This document shows positions 16,479 to 25,282 of a stretch of DNA of 64,000 nt, piece after piece (position 1 is the first letter of the stretch; each line of letters begins with the position of its first letter). The notes beneath the pieces were generated by a model, which saw nothing but the letters and a program-made list of their open reading frames with translations, made no database searches and had not been told where the DNA came from. Made by a program: the position numbers and the translations under genes. The stretch comes from Bacillus sp. AZ43 (lineage in GTDB: Bacteria > Actinomycetota > Actinomycetes > Mycobacteriales > Geodermatophilaceae): positions 26,395 through 90,394 of the forward strand of contig SPQJ01000013.1 in assembly GCA_004570425.1 (NCBI GenBank). Direction: 5' to 3'.

Positions 16479-19019
16479 TCAGTCCTTGCGGCCGGCGTCC
16501 ACCACGCGGAGCACGGCGGCGCCCTCCTCGTCGGAGGCCTCGAGATCCACCTCGACGTCGATGCCCCAGTCGTGGTGGCCGTCGGGGTCGTCGAGGATCT
16601 GCCGCACCCGCCAGACGCCGGGCTCGTCCTTGTCGACGATGAGCAGCGCCGGCCCGCGCGCGTCGGCGCCGGTCCGCACCTCGTCGTGCTCCTCGAAGTA
16701 CGCCCGCACGACCTGCTCCCACCGGTCGGCGTCCCATCCGGAGGCACCGTCGAGCTCGCCGAGGTCGTACCAGCGGCGCCGGGCGAACAGCTCCACCCGG
16801 CGGAACAGCGCGTTGCGCACCATCGCGGTGAACGCCCGCTCGTTGCCGGTGAGCGGCCGCGGCCGGGCGGGCACGGCGACCTCCGCCACCGGGCCGTCGT
16901 CCGGATTCGTGAGTGCCTCCCACTCGTCCAGCAGCGAGGAGTCGACCTGCCGCACCAGCTCGCCGAGCCACTCGACCAGGTCGGTGACCTCCTCGGTGCG
17001 CGCCGACGCCGGCACGCCGGAGCGGAGCGCCTTGAACGCGTCCGACAGGTAGCGCAGGACCGCGCCCTCCGACCGGGTCAGCCCGTAGGTGTTCACGAAC
17101 TCCCGGAAGGTGAACGCCCGCTCCCACATCTCCCGGACGACCGACTTCGGTGACAGGTGGGCGTCGGCCGCCCACGGGTTGGTCTGGCGGTAGACGTCGA
17201 AGGCGTGCCCCAGCAGCTCCTCGAGCGGCTTCGGGTAGCTGACCTCCTCCAGCAGCTCCATGCGCTCGTCGTACTCGATGCCCTCGGCCTTCATCTGGGC
17301 CACGGCCTCGCCCTTGGCCTTGTTCAGCTGGGCGGCGAGGATCTGCCGCGGGTCGTCGAGGGTGGCCTCGATGACGCTGACGACGTCCAGGGCGTAGGTG
17401 TCGGAGTCGGCGTCCAGCAGGTCGATCGCGGCCAGCGCGAAGGTCGACAGCGGCTGGTTGAGGGCGAAGTCCTCGGGGAGGTCGAGGGTGAGGTCGTACC
17501 GGCGGCCGTCCGGCTCCGGCTCGGGCAGTCGCTCCAGCACCCCGGCCTGCAGCAGGGAGCGCGCGATGCCGATCGCCTCGCGGATCAGCCGCAGCTGCCG
17601 CTTGCGCGGCTCGTGGTTCTCCGTGAGCAGCCGGCGCATCGCGACGAACGGGTCGCCGGGCCGGTCGACGACGTCGAGGACCATCGCCGTCGTCACGCGC
17701 ATGTGGCTGGTCAGCTTCTCCGGCTCGGACTCGATGAGCCGGTTCATCGTCGACTCGCTCCAGGGCACCATGCCCTCGGGCGCCTTCTTGCGGACCAGCT
17801 TGCGGCGCTTCTTCGGGTCGTCCTCGACCTTGGCGAACATCTTGAGGTTCTCGACCTCGTGCTCGGGCGCCTGGACGACCACGGTGCCCGCGGTGTCGTA
17901 GCCGGCGCGTCCCGCCCGGCCGGCGATCTGGTGGAACTCGCGCACCTGCAGCAGCCGCATCCGCGTGCCGTCGTACTTCGACAGCGCGGAGAACACGACG
18001 GTGCGGATCGGCACGTTGATGCCGACGCCGAGGGTGTCGGTGCCGCAGATGACCTTGAGCAGCCCGGCCTGGGCCAGCTGCTCCACCAGGCGCCGGTACT
18101 TGGGCAGCATCCCGGCGTGGTGGACGCCGATCCCGTGGCGGACCAGCCGCGACAGCGTCGTCCCGAAGGCGGAGGAGAAGCGGAAGCCGCCGATCATCTC
18201 GGCGATCGCGGCCTTCTCCTCCTTGGTGGAGACGTTGACGCTCATCAGCGCCTGCGCCCGCTCCAGCGCCGAGGCCTGGGTGAAGTGGACGACGTAGACC
18301 GGCGCCTGCCGGGTGTCCAGCAGCTCCTGGATGGTCTCGTGCATCGGCGTCGTCGCGTAGTAGTGGTGCAGGGGCACCGGGCGCTCCGCATTGGCCACCA
18401 GCGCCGTCGGCCGGCCGGTGCGGCGGGTGAGGTCCTCGCGCAGGAAGGTGACGTCGCCGAGCGTGGCGCTCATCAGCAGGAACTGCGCCCGGGGCAGCTC
18501 GAGCAGCGGCACCTGCCACGCCCAGCCGCGGTCGGGGTCGCCGTAGAAGTGGAACTCGTCCATGACCACGAGGCCGATGTCGGCGTCGGCGCCCTCGCGC
18601 AGCGCGATGTTGGCCAGGACCTCCGCCGTGCACGCGATGATCGGCGCGCCGGCGTTCACCGACGCGTCGCCGGTGAGCATGCCGACGTTCTCGGCGCCGA
18701 ACACGCCGCAGAGGGCGAAGAACTTCTCGCTGACCAGCGCCTTGATCGGTGCGGTGTAGTAGCTGCGCCGTCCGGCGGCCAGAGCCGCGTACTGGGCGCC
18801 GGTGGCCACCAGCGACTTGCCCGACCCCGTCGGGGTGGCCAGGACGACGTTGGCGCCGCTGACCAGCTCGATCAGCGCCTCTTCCTGCGCCGGGTAGAGC
18901 ACGGTGCCGTTCGCCTCGGCCCAGGCGGCGAAGGCGGCGAACAGCTCGTCGGCGTCGTCCCCCTTCGCGCGGAGGGCGGACAGGTCGGTGGCGTCGTCCA
19001 GGAGCGGGGCTGCGGTCAT
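16479..19019 (-). CDS. DEAD/DEAH-box helicase with DUF3516 C-terminus
   Basis: Superfamily 2 helicase, 846 residues from the ATG at 19019. Motif I is ATPTGSGKS (residues 61-69), motif II is DEFH (154-157, inside VVMDEFHFYGD), motif III is LMSATLG, and motif VI is HQIAGRAGRAG. These lie in two RecA-like domains (about 1-430), followed by a long helical C-terminal region (DUF3516) found in actinobacterial members. It is likely an RNA or DNA helicase of the Ski2-like group with unknown target. No clear Shine-Dalgarno precedes the chosen start, and the frame stays open a further 158 codons upstream. The domain begins right after this ATG, so the start is credible and possibly leaderless. It is convergent with the flavoprotein gene, ten bases apart. 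Confidence 0.88.
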   Translation of the reverse strand: MTAAPLLDDATDLSALRAKGDDADELFAAFAAWAEANGTVLYPAQEEALIELVSGANVVLATPTGSGKSLVATGAQYAALAAGRRSYYTAPIKALVSEKFFALCGVFGAENVGMLTGDASVNAGAPIIACTAEVLANIALREGADADIGLVVMDEFHFYGDPDRGWAWQVPLLELPRAQFLLMSATLGDVTFLREDLTRRTGRPTALVANAERPVPLHHYYATTPMHETIQELLDTRQAPVYVVHFTQASALERAQALMSVNVSTKEEKAAIAEMIGGFRFSSAFGTTLSRLVRHGIGVHHAGMLPKYRRLVEQLAQAGLLKVICGTDTLGVGINVPIRTVVFSALSKYDGTRMRLLQVREFHQIAGRAGRAGYDTAGTVVVQAPEHEVENLKMFAKVEDDPKKRRKLVRKKAPEGMVPWSESTMNRLIESEPEKLTSHMRVTTAMVLDVVDRPGDPFVAMRRLLTENHEPRKRQLRLIREAIGIARSLLQAGVLERLPEPEPDGRRYDLTLDLPEDFALNQPLSTFALAAIDLLDADSDTYALDVVSVIEATLDDPRQILAAQLNKAKGEAVAQMKAEGIEYDERMELLEEVSYPKPLEELLGHAFDVYRQTNPWAADAHLSPKSVVREMWERAFTFREFVNTYGLTRSEGAVLRYLSDAFKALRSGVPASARTEEVTDLVEWLGELVRQVDSSLLDEWEALTNPDDGPVAEVAVPARPRPLTGNERAFTAMVRNALFRRVELFARRRWYDLGELDGASGWDADRWEQVVRAYFEEHDEVRTGADARGPALLIVDKDEPGVWRVRQILDDPDGHHDWGIDVEVDLEASDEEGAAVLRVVDAGRKD

Positions 19020-19175
19020 CGTGAGCAACAGCGTGCCCGACCCGCCCGGGCTTCCCGCGATCGACCAGCCGCTCGCGATCAGGTCACGAAGCGGTAACGG
19101 AACCTCCAGGAGCGCATGCCGGAGGTCGATGTGGGGAGAAGATGAACAGCAGGTGAACAGAAGGTGGACGGAACC

Positions 19176-19310
19176 ATGCGTGAACTGACGAACTGCCCCG
19201 AGTGCCACTGGGTGCCGGTGATCGACGGCTCCGGCCGTCGCCGGCTCGAGATGCGCTGGGTCCGGCCGTCCGCGGTTCCCACCCGCACGCCGCTCTCGCG
19301 CGCCGCCTGA
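19176..19310 (+). CDS. 44-residue small protein with CPxC motif
   Basis: A short frame in the otherwise gene-free 397-base interval between the helicase start (19019) and the SDR start (19417). It begins with ATG, eight bases after AGGTGG (19162-19167), and encodes a protein starting MRELTNCPECHW, with Cys7 and Cys10 as a CPxC pair, then a basic Arg-rich tail ending in TGA. A single CPxC is half a zinc ribbon, so it might bind metal as a dimer or act as a redox site. Upstream are two TGAACAG repeats eleven bases apart. No family recognised; coding status rests on the ribosome site and the cysteine pair. Confidence 0.5.
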   Translation: MRELTNCPECHWVPVIDGSGRRRLEMRWVRPSAVPTRTPLSRAA

Positions 19311-19416
19311 TCTCCGCCGCACGCAGGTTCCCCGCTCTCCTTCCCGGGTAGCGCGCGGAGGACCGGCACGGACCGCACGGTCCCTGCCCATCCGCGACCC
19401 GCACCGGAGGAGAGCC

Positions 19417-20274
19417 ATGTCGTCGCCCCGCCCCGAGAGCCAGCCCGCACAGCAGCAGGACGTCCCCGGCACGCTGGGGGAGATGACGCCCAAGCCGGAT
19501 CACGGCGAGGAGAGCTACCGCGGCTCGGGGCGGCTCGCCGGCAAGGCCGCCGTGATCACCGGCGGCGACAGCGGCATCGGCCGCGCCGTCGCGATCGCCT
19601 TCGCGCGCGAGGGTGCCGACGTCCTCATCTCGTACCTGAACGAGCACGAGGACGCCCAGGACACCGCCAAGTACGTCGAGGAGGCCGGCCGCCGGTGCGT
19701 GCTCGTGCCCGGTGACATCTCCGACCGCAGCCACTGCAAGACGATCATCCCGAAGGCCGTCGAGGAGTTCGGCAAGGTCGACGTCCTCGTGAACAACGCC
19801 GCGTTCCAGATGAGCCACGACACCCTGGACGAGGTGTCGGACGACGAGTGGGACTACACGGTCGCGACCAACCTCACCGCCATGTTCGTCCTGACCAAGG
19901 ACGCGATCCCGCACATGCCCCCGGGCGGGGCGATCATCAACTCGTCCTCGGTGAACTCCGACATGCCCAGCCCCAACCTGGCGCCCTACGCCATGACGAA
20001 GGCCGCGATCGCCAACTTCACGGCGAGCATGGCGCAGATGTACGCGGACAAGGGCATCCGCGCCAACAGCGTCGCGCCCGGGCCGATCTGGACTCCCCTC
20101 ATCCCGGCGACCATGCCCGAGGAGAAGGTGGAGAGCTTCGGCCAGCAGGTGCCGCTGGCGCGTCCCGGTCAGCCGGCCGAACTGGCGCCGGTCTACGTGC
20201 TGCTGGCCAGCGACGAGGCGTCCTACGTCTCCGGCGCCCGGGTCGCGGTCACCGGCGGCAACCCGATCCTCTGA
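19417..20274 (+). CDS. Short-chain dehydrogenase/reductase (YghA/YhxC-like)
   Basis: SDR oxidoreductase, 285 residues, of the group with a 40-residue N-terminal extension (PGTLGEMTPKPDHGEESYRG) seen in YghA/YhxC-type general-stress SDRs. The cofactor motif is ITGGDSGIGRAVA. The sequence continues with the NNAA motif and catalytic Ser in NSSSVNSD, then Tyr-x3-Lys in YAMTKAA. The VLISYLNEHEDAQ region after the second strand suggests NADP(H) or NAD(H) use. A strong GGAGGAG ribosome site precedes the ATG. The substrate is unknown. Confidence 0.9.
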   Translation: MSSPRPESQPAQQQDVPGTLGEMTPKPDHGEESYRGSGRLAGKAAVITGGDSGIGRAVAIAFAREGADVLISYLNEHEDAQDTAKYVEEAGRRCVLVPGDISDRSHCKTIIPKAVEEFGKVDVLVNNAAFQMSHDTLDEVSDDEWDYTVATNLTAMFVLTKDAIPHMPPGGAIINSSSVNSDMPSPNLAPYAMTKAAIANFTASMAQMYADKGIRANSVAPGPIWTPLIPATMPEEKVESFGQQVPLARPGQPAELAPVYVLLASDEASYVSGARVAVTGGNPIL

Positions 20275-20278
20275 AGAA

Positions 20279-20337
20279 GGACCCCGGCGCCCCCCACCGC
20301 TCGCAGGCTCGCGGCGGGACCCTGCACCGGGGCCGTT
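20279..20337. terminator. Probable bidirectional hairpin terminator
   Basis: Between the convergent SDR and homocysteine methyltransferase genes, CCCCGGCGC near 20283 can pair with GCACCGGGG near 20325 with one mismatch. An inner CCCACCGC/GCGGCGGG stem also has one mismatch. No T-run is present, as is common for high-GC hosts. Confidence 0.45.
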
Positions 20338-20340
20338 CCA

Positions 20341-21249
20341 TCACTCCACCGCGGCGGCGAGCGCGGCGATGTCGGCGGGGCGCACGCGGCAGCAGCCGCC
20401 GACCAGCCGTGCGCCGGCGTCGATCCATCCGGGCACCTGGGCGGGGGAGAGGCCGCCGTCCCCGCGCCAGCGGCGAGCGGCGGCGTCCCACGTCTCGCCG
20501 CTGTTGGGGTAGACCACCACGGGCTTGCCCGCGGTCGAGGTCGCGGCCAGCCCCGGGCCGACGGCGGACGGCGCGGTGCAGTTCACGCCGACGGCCACCA
20601 CCTGCGCGACGTCGGCCGCCATCGCGAAGACGATCCGGGCCCGCTCTCCCCGCCGGGTGCGGGCGACACCGTCGCGGTCGACCACCGTGGTGAGCGACAG
20701 CCAGACGGGCACGCCGAGCGCCTCGGCCTCCTCGAGCAGCGCCTCCGCCTCCGCGGCGGCGGGCACCGTCTCGCAGGCGAGGACGTCGGCGCCGGCCTCG
20801 GCCAGGATCTCCATGCGCGGCCGGTGGAACGCCCGCAGCGCCCGGACGCCGACGGTGTCGACGTAGCCGCCGCTGTACTCGGAGCCGTCCGCGAGCATCG
20901 CCCCGTACGGCCCGACCGAGCCGGCGACCCACCCCTCGCCCTGTCCCTCCCGCGCGAGGGCCACCGACGACGCGATCAGCCGCCGCGCCTCCGCGGCCCC
21001 GACGCCGGTCGCGGCGAAGCCCTCGACCGTGGCCTGGTAGCTGGCGGTCGTGGCGACCCGGGCGCCCGCCGCGGCGAAGGCGGCGTGCGCGGCCACGATC
21101 GCCGCGGGGTCGTCCCGCAGCAGCCGGGCGGACCACAGCGCGGACGAGACGTCGTGCCCCCGGGCCTCGAGCTCCGTGGAGAGCCCGCCGTCGAGCACGA
21201 CCGGACCCGCCGCGAGCGCGTCGGACAGGGATGGCATGCCCCCGATCAT
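20341..21249 (-). CDS. mmuM: Homocysteine S-methyltransferase
   Basis: Zinc-dependent methyltransferase making methionine from homocysteine with S-methylmethionine (or SAM) as donor, 302 residues. It starts with the domain's VVLDGGLSTELEARGHDVS, has the zinc cysteine in VNCTAPS, and the paired zinc cysteines GGCCRV near the C-terminus. The start could be ATG 21249 or ATG 21237, only four codons later; neither has a strong ribosome site. It is divergent from the YidD gene, and its own 3' end faces the SDR. Confidence 0.92.
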   Translation of the reverse strand: MIGGMPSLSDALAAGPVVLDGGLSTELEARGHDVSSALWSARLLRDDPAAIVAAHAAFAAAGARVATTASYQATVEGFAATGVGAAEARRLIASSVALAREGQGEGWVAGSVGPYGAMLADGSEYSGGYVDTVGVRALRAFHRPRMEILAEAGADVLACETVPAAAEAEALLEEAEALGVPVWLSLTTVVDRDGVARTRRGERARIVFAMAADVAQVVAVGVNCTAPSAVGPGLAATSTAGKPVVVYPNSGETWDAAARRWRGDGGLSPAQVPGWIDAGARLVGGCCRVRPADIAALAAAVE

Positions 21250-21269
21250 CTCGCGGGTAGAGGCGGTCC

Positions 21270-21746
21270 ATGGTGTTCATCTGGAGCAGTGGCTGGGGTC
21301 CGCGGCGTCGGCGTCCGCGACGGGGGTACGGCTACGGTCCGCCGGCCGGATACGGATACGGCCCCGGATACGGCTACCGGCGGCGCAACGACAGCTGCCT
21401 GCGGGACCTGCTGTTCCTCAACACCGGCTGCTGCCTGGCGAACGCCATCGGCTGCGGCATGGACTCGATGCTGCTGGCGCCCAGCACGCTGCGCGAGGTC
21501 CGGCACGCCGGCACCGGGGAGCGGGGCACGCGCCTGGCCGACCGCATGATCGCCGCCGTCCGCGTCTACCAGCGGCGCATCAGCCCGAACAGGCCGCCGT
21601 GCTGCCGGTACAGCCCGACGTGCTCGAACTACGCGGTCGAAGCCCTCGAGCGGCACGGAGCCCGGCGCGGTGCCTGGCTGACCGTCCTCCGGCTGGCGCG
21701 CTGCCGCCCCGGCGCCACGGGCGGTGCGGACCCGGTGCCTGCCTGA
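21270..21746 (+). CDS. yidD: YidD-like membrane protein insertion factor with unusual N-terminal extension
   Basis: The last 65 residues form a complete YidD (haemolytic, DUF37) domain: VYQRRISPNRPPCCRYSPTC, the conserved cysteines, and the closing ARCRPGATGGADPVP. YidD helps YidC-mediated insertion of proteins into the inner membrane. Ordinary YidD is 70-90 residues; here about 93 extra residues precede it. They comprise an Arg-rich start, a GYGYGP repeat tract (residues 19-36), and a cysteine-rich hydrophobic stretch (CLRDLLFLNTGCCLANAIGC). The gene is not next to rpmH/rnpA/yidC, so it is probably an extra, remote YidD paralogue. Confidence 0.82.
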   Translation: MVFIWSSGWGPRRRRPRRGYGYGPPAGYGYGPGYGYRRRNDSCLRDLLFLNTGCCLANAIGCGMDSMLLAPSTLREVRHAGTGERGTRLADRMIAAVRVYQRRISPNRPPCCRYSPTCSNYAVEALERHGARRGAWLTVLRLARCRPGATGGADPVPA

Positions 21747-21791
21747 GCGAACTCGCGTGCCCGGTGCCCGGGAGGCACGTAGCCTCGCGCG

Positions 21792-22811
21792 GTGATCACC
21801 GACCTCACCGGCACGTCGACCTGGCAGGACGCCGCCTGGCGGACCGCCGCGCTCGACTGGGCGGCCGCCGAGCTGGCCCGCGCGGGGTGCCGGCTCGACG
21901 GGGAGCCGGAGCAGGTGCACGTGCGGATCTGGTCCACCGCCTTCCGGCTCCCTCTGCGCGGCGGCGGTGTCGCGTGGCTCAAGTCCGTGGGGGCGGGCTC
22001 GGCCCAGGAACCACCACTGGCGGAGGCCCTCGGACGATGGGTGCCGGAGCACGTCCTCGTCCCGCTCGCGGCGCACCGCGAGCGACGGCTCCTGCTGCTG
22101 CCCGACGGCGGTCCGACCCTGCGCGACCGTGGCGCCGATGATCCGTCGGCCTGGGCGGCGATGCTGGCCGACTACGCCCGGCTGCAGATCGCACTCGCCC
22201 CGCATGCCGTCGAGATGGTCGCCCTCGGCGTGCCCGATCACCGCCCCGAGCTGTTGCCTCACCTGGTCGAGGGGCTGCTCGCCGACGACGAGGCCCAGCT
22301 CGTGGGGCGTCCCGGCGGCCTGACCGACGAGGCGCGCGGCCGCCTCGCCGGCACGCGAGCGGAGTACGTGGAGGCGTGCCGCGGGCTCGCGCAGGGGCCG
22401 ATCCCGGCCACGCTCCAGCACGACGACCTGCACGACGCCAACGTCTTCGCGGGCGGCGGTCGTCACCGGTTCTTCGACTGGGGCGACGCCTCGGTCGCGC
22501 ACCCCTTCGTGAGCCTGCTGGTGGCGCTGCGCATGGCCGGCCGGATGCTGGCCGTGGGGAACGGGGACCCGGTCCTCCACCGGTTGCGTGACGCGTACCT
22601 GGAGGTCTGGGAGGACTTCGGTGACTCCCGGATCCTCCGTGACCAGTGCGCGCTGGCCCTGCGCGTCGCACCGCTGGCCCGTGCCCTCACGTGGCGGCGG
22701 ATCCTGCGGGGAGTGATCCCGGAGGAGCGGGCGGAGTGGGCCGACAGCGTGCCCGGATGGACCGCCGAGCAGCTGAGCCCCGGACCGCTGGCCGTGGCGC
22801 CGGCCGCCTGA
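21792..22811 (+). CDS. APH-family phosphotransferase
   Basis: Aminoglycoside-phosphotransferase-like (protein-kinase fold) enzyme, 339 residues from the GTG at 21792. The catalytic loop is LQHDDLHDANVFAGG with the HxDxxxxN pattern, followed by the metal-binding FDWGDAS. The N-lobe is short, with AWLKSVGAG holding the probable ATP-binding lysine. The substrate is unknown: the fold serves antibiotic, sugar and choline kinases alike. It begins 45 bases after yidD and precedes arfB by 16 bases, so the genes may be co-transcribed. Confidence 0.82.
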   Translation: MITDLTGTSTWQDAAWRTAALDWAAAELARAGCRLDGEPEQVHVRIWSTAFRLPLRGGGVAWLKSVGAGSAQEPPLAEALGRWVPEHVLVPLAAHRERRLLLLPDGGPTLRDRGADDPSAWAAMLADYARLQIALAPHAVEMVALGVPDHRPELLPHLVEGLLADDEAQLVGRPGGLTDEARGRLAGTRAEYVEACRGLAQGPIPATLQHDDLHDANVFAGGGRHRFFDWGDASVAHPFVSLLVALRMAGRMLAVGNGDPVLHRLRDAYLEVWEDFGDSRILRDQCALALRVAPLARALTWRRILRGVIPEERAEWADSVPGWTAEQLSPGPLAVAPAA

Positions 22812-22827
22812 CCGTCAGACTGATCCC

Positions 22828-23268
22828 GTGCCCACGCCCGACGACGCCTCCGGCGACCTCCCGGTCACCGGCTCCCTCATGGTGCCCGCGAGTGCGCTGA
22901 GCTGGCGGTTCTCCCGGTCCTCGGGGCCGGGCGGGCAGGGCGTGAACACCGCCGACTCGCGGGTGGAGCTCTCGGTGGCGCCCCTGGAGCTGCCCGGTCT
23001 GACCGACTCCCAGCGGGCCCGCCTCGCCGCCCGGCTCGGCGGCCGGCTGGTCGACGGCGTCCTGACGATCGCGGCCAGCGAGCACCGGCAGCAGCTGCGC
23101 AACCGGCAGGCAGCCCGCGAACGGCTGGCCGCCGTCCTGCGGGCCGCGCTGGCGCCGCCGCCCCCGGCGCGGCGGCGCACCAAGCCCACCAAGGGGTCGC
23201 AGGAGCGGCGGATCCAGGCCAAGAAGCAGCGCGGCCAGCTGAAGAAGCAGCGCCGCACCTGGGACTGA
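22828..23268 (+). CDS. arfB: Alternative ribosome-rescue factor ArfB (peptidyl-tRNA hydrolase)
   Basis: Class I release-factor-like rescue hydrolase that frees stalled ribosomes independently of a stop codon. It has 146 residues, the usual size. It holds the GGQ peptide-release motif at residues 35-37 in SSGPGGQGVNTADSRVEL and a C-terminal basic tail (RRRTKPTKG ... KKQRGQLKKQRR) that occupies the empty mRNA channel. The GTG start at 22828 is 16 bases after the APH-like gene; the Arr gene follows almost at once. Confidence 0.93.
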   Translation: MPTPDDASGDLPVTGSLMVPASALSWRFSRSSGPGGQGVNTADSRVELSVAPLELPGLTDSQRARLAARLGGRLVDGVLTIAASEHRQQLRNRQAARERLAAVLRAALAPPPPARRRTKPTKGSQERRIQAKKQRGQLKKQRRTWD

Positions 23269-23293
23269 CCAGGTGCCCGACGACAGGGGGGCG

Positions 23294-23755
23294 ATGGACG
23301 CGAAGAGCACCGACGACGGTCCCGTGACCTACGAGCACTGCGACCACGTCAGCGGGCCCTTCTTCCACGGGACCAGGTACGCCCTGGCGGTGGGCGACGA
23401 GCTGGTGCCCGGGCACGGCTCGAACTACCAGGAGGGCCGGGTCGCGAACCACGTGTACTTCGCCGCGGTCCTGGAGACGGCGGTGTGGGGCGCGGAGCTG
23501 GCGACGGCCCTGGGCGGGAGCGAGGAGCGCGGGCACGTCTACGTCGTCGAGCCCCTGGGCCCGTTCGAGGACGACCCGAACGTCACGGACAAGCGCTTCC
23601 CGGGCAACCCGACCCGGTCCTACCGGACCCGCCACCCGCTGCGCGTGGTCGGGGAGGTGGGCGACTGGGAAGGGCACCCGCCCGAGGTGCTGACCGGGAT
23701 GCTCGACAGCCTCGCGCGGCTGCGCGCGCAGGGGCGGGACCTCATCGAGGACTAG
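23294..23755 (+). CDS. arr: NAD+--rifampin ADP-ribosyltransferase (Arr)
   Basis: ADP-ribosylates rifamycins at the ansa-chain hydroxyl, inactivating them. From ATG 23294 it has 153 residues. The Arr signature blocks are all visible: GPFFHGTRYALAVGDELVPG, HVYFAAVLETAVWGAELA, YVVEPLGPFEDDPN and the closing GMLDSLARLRAQGRDLIED. The earlier GTG at 23273 is in frame, but the AGGGGGG directly before ATG 23294 makes the later start more likely. It lies 26 bases after arfB on the same strand. Its presence predicts intrinsic tolerance of rifampin. Arr genes are common on actinobacterial chromosomes, and this one does not look recently acquired (same high GC as its neighbours). Confidence 0.92.
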   Translation: MDAKSTDDGPVTYEHCDHVSGPFFHGTRYALAVGDELVPGHGSNYQEGRVANHVYFAAVLETAVWGAELATALGGSEERGHVYVVEPLGPFEDDPNVTDKRFPGNPTRSYRTRHPLRVVGEVGDWEGHPPEVLTGMLDSLARLRAQGRDLIED

Positions 23756-23762
23756 GCGGGCG

Positions 23763-24044
23763 TCAGCTCAACCGCTGCTGCAGGTGGACGGTCACCTCCT
23801 CACCTGCCTCGCTCTTGCCGATCGTCCGGCAGATCGCCGCGCGCAGCGGCAGCCAGTGCGGCCCCTGGCCCGAGGGCATGAGGGTCGCCGCGAAGGGGTG
23901 ACCGTCGGTCGTGCCGGTGACCTTGACCGCGCGGCGGGTGCCGAGCAGCTCGGCGGAGTCGGGCACGGTCAGGAACGTGGGGAAGGCGCCGTCCTTCTCG
24001 ATCGGGGCGGTGAAGGTGACGTCCAGGGGGAACGGGGCGCTCAT
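23763..24044 (-). CDS. DUF1905 family protein
   Basis: A 93-residue protein with the DUF1905 pattern: a first strand with [20 protein letters not shown], then [27 protein letters not shown] and a short C-terminal helix ending in HLQQRLS. Function unknown. The ATG overlaps the stop of the ECF42 sigma factor (24041-24044), so it is the last gene of the YCII-sigma-DUF1905 operon. Confidence 0.82.
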   Translation of the reverse strand: MSAPFPLDVTFTAPIEKDGAFPTFLTVPDSAELLGTRRAVKVTGTTDGHPFAATLMPSGQGPHWLPLRAAICRTIGKSEAGEEVTVHLQQRLS

Positions 24045-25282
24045 ACCTCTTCGGACGGCCCGGACCCGGACAACTCATCGCGCCGCCGCCGGAGGAACAC
24101 CCGTTCGCGCTGGTTGCCGGTGAGCCGGATCGCCGCCTCGTAGGCGGCGATCGCATCGGCCCGCCGGTCCAGCCGCCGCAGCAGGTCGGCGCGCACGGCG
24201 TGGAAGAGGTGGTGCCGGTCCAGGTCGATCTCGTCCACGAGGCCGAGGGCGACCGCCGGGCCGGACACCTCCGCGACGGCCACCGCTCGGTGCACCGCCA
24301 CCACGGGGCTGGGTGAGACCGCCAGCAGCTGGTCGTAGAGCGCGACGACCTGCCGCCAGTCGGTGTCGCCCGGCGTCGCCGCATCGGTGTGCACGGCCTG
24401 GATCGCCGCCTGCAGCTGGTAGGGCCCGGGCCGGTTCCGGCGCAGGCAGGCGCGCACCAGGTCGTGGCCCTCGGCGATCAGCGCGCGGTCCCAGTGCGTG
24501 CGGTCCTGGTCGGCCAGGAGGATCAGGTCGCCGTCGGGCGTCGTCCGGGCCGGCCGCCGCGCCTCGGTGAGCAGCATCAGCGCCAGCAGGCCGGCGACCT
24601 CCGGCTCGTCGGGCATGAGCCCGGCCAGCAGCCGGCCCAGCCGGATCGCCTCCGCGCAGAGGTCCTCGCGCACCAGCCGGTCGCCGGAGGAGGCGGCGTA
24701 CCCCTCGGTGAAGACCAGGTAGACGACGGCGAGGACGGCGGGCAGCCGGTCGGGCAGCTCCGCCTCCGTCGGCACCCGGTACGGGATGTGCGCGTCGCGG
24801 ATCTTCGCCTTGGCCCGCACCAGCCGCTGGGCCATGGTCGCCTCCGGCACCAGGAACGCCGCGGCGATCTCCGGCGTCGTCAGGCCCCCGACCAGCCGGA
24901 GGGTGAGGGCCACCCGGGCGGGGACGGACAGCGACGGGTGGCAGCAGGTGAACACCATCCGCAGCCTGTCGTCGCGCACGGCATGCTCCTCGGTCGGCTC
25001 GTCCGGTTCCTGCAGCAGGGCAGCCTCGACGTGCTTGTCCTGGCGGCGGGCCTCACGGCGGAGGCGGTCGACAGCCCGGTTCCGCGCCGTGGTCACGATC
25101 CAGCCCGCCGGGCTGGGCGGGACCCCGTCGACCGGCCAGCGGGCGACGGCGGTGGTGAAGGCGTCCTGCACCGCCTCCTCGGCGGCGTCGATGTCACCGA
25201 GGAGGCGCGTGAGGACGGCGACGGCGCGGCCGTAGGAGTCGCGGAAGGCCCGCTCGATCTCCGCGGCCGGCACGTCGGTCAC
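24041..25282 (-). CDS. ECF42-type RNA polymerase sigma factor
   Basis: Extracytoplasmic-function sigma factor with a long C-terminal extension, 413 residues from GTG 25282. Sigma region 2 (about residues 8-75) includes [24 protein letters not shown], and region 4 (about 105-160) includes [34 protein letters not shown] helical TPR-like C-terminal domain follows (DUF6596 and beyond). No anti-sigma factor is adjacent. Instead the start overlaps the stop of a YCII/DGPF gene, the known ECF42 arrangement, in which the C-terminal domain is thought to control activity. Confidence 0.92.
   Translation of the reverse strand: MTDVPAAEIERAFRDSYGRAVAVLTRLLGDIDAAEEAVQDAFTTAVARWPVDGVPPSPAGWIVTTARNRAVDRLRREARRQDKHVEAALLQEPDEPTEEHAVRDDRLRMVFTCCHPSLSVPARVALTLRLVGGLTTPEIAAAFLVPEATMAQRLVRAKAKIRDAHIPYRVPTEAELPDRLPAVLAVVYLVFTEGYAASSGDRLVREDLCAEAIRLGRLLAGLMPDEPEVAGLLALMLLTEARRPARTTPDGDLILLADQDRTHWDRALIAEGHDLVRACLRRNRPGPYQLQAAIQAVHTDAATPGDTDWRQVVALYDQLLAVSPSPVVAVHRAVAVAEVSGPAVALGLVDEIDLDRHHLFHAVRADLLRRLDRRADAIAAYEAAIRLTGNQRERVFLRRRRDELSGSGPSEEV

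Noticed and set aside
19020..19493. Longer helicase N-terminus up to 19493
   Set aside because: The extra 158 residues are low-complexity, lack a start signal and overlap the intergenic region with the small CPxC gene on the other strand.
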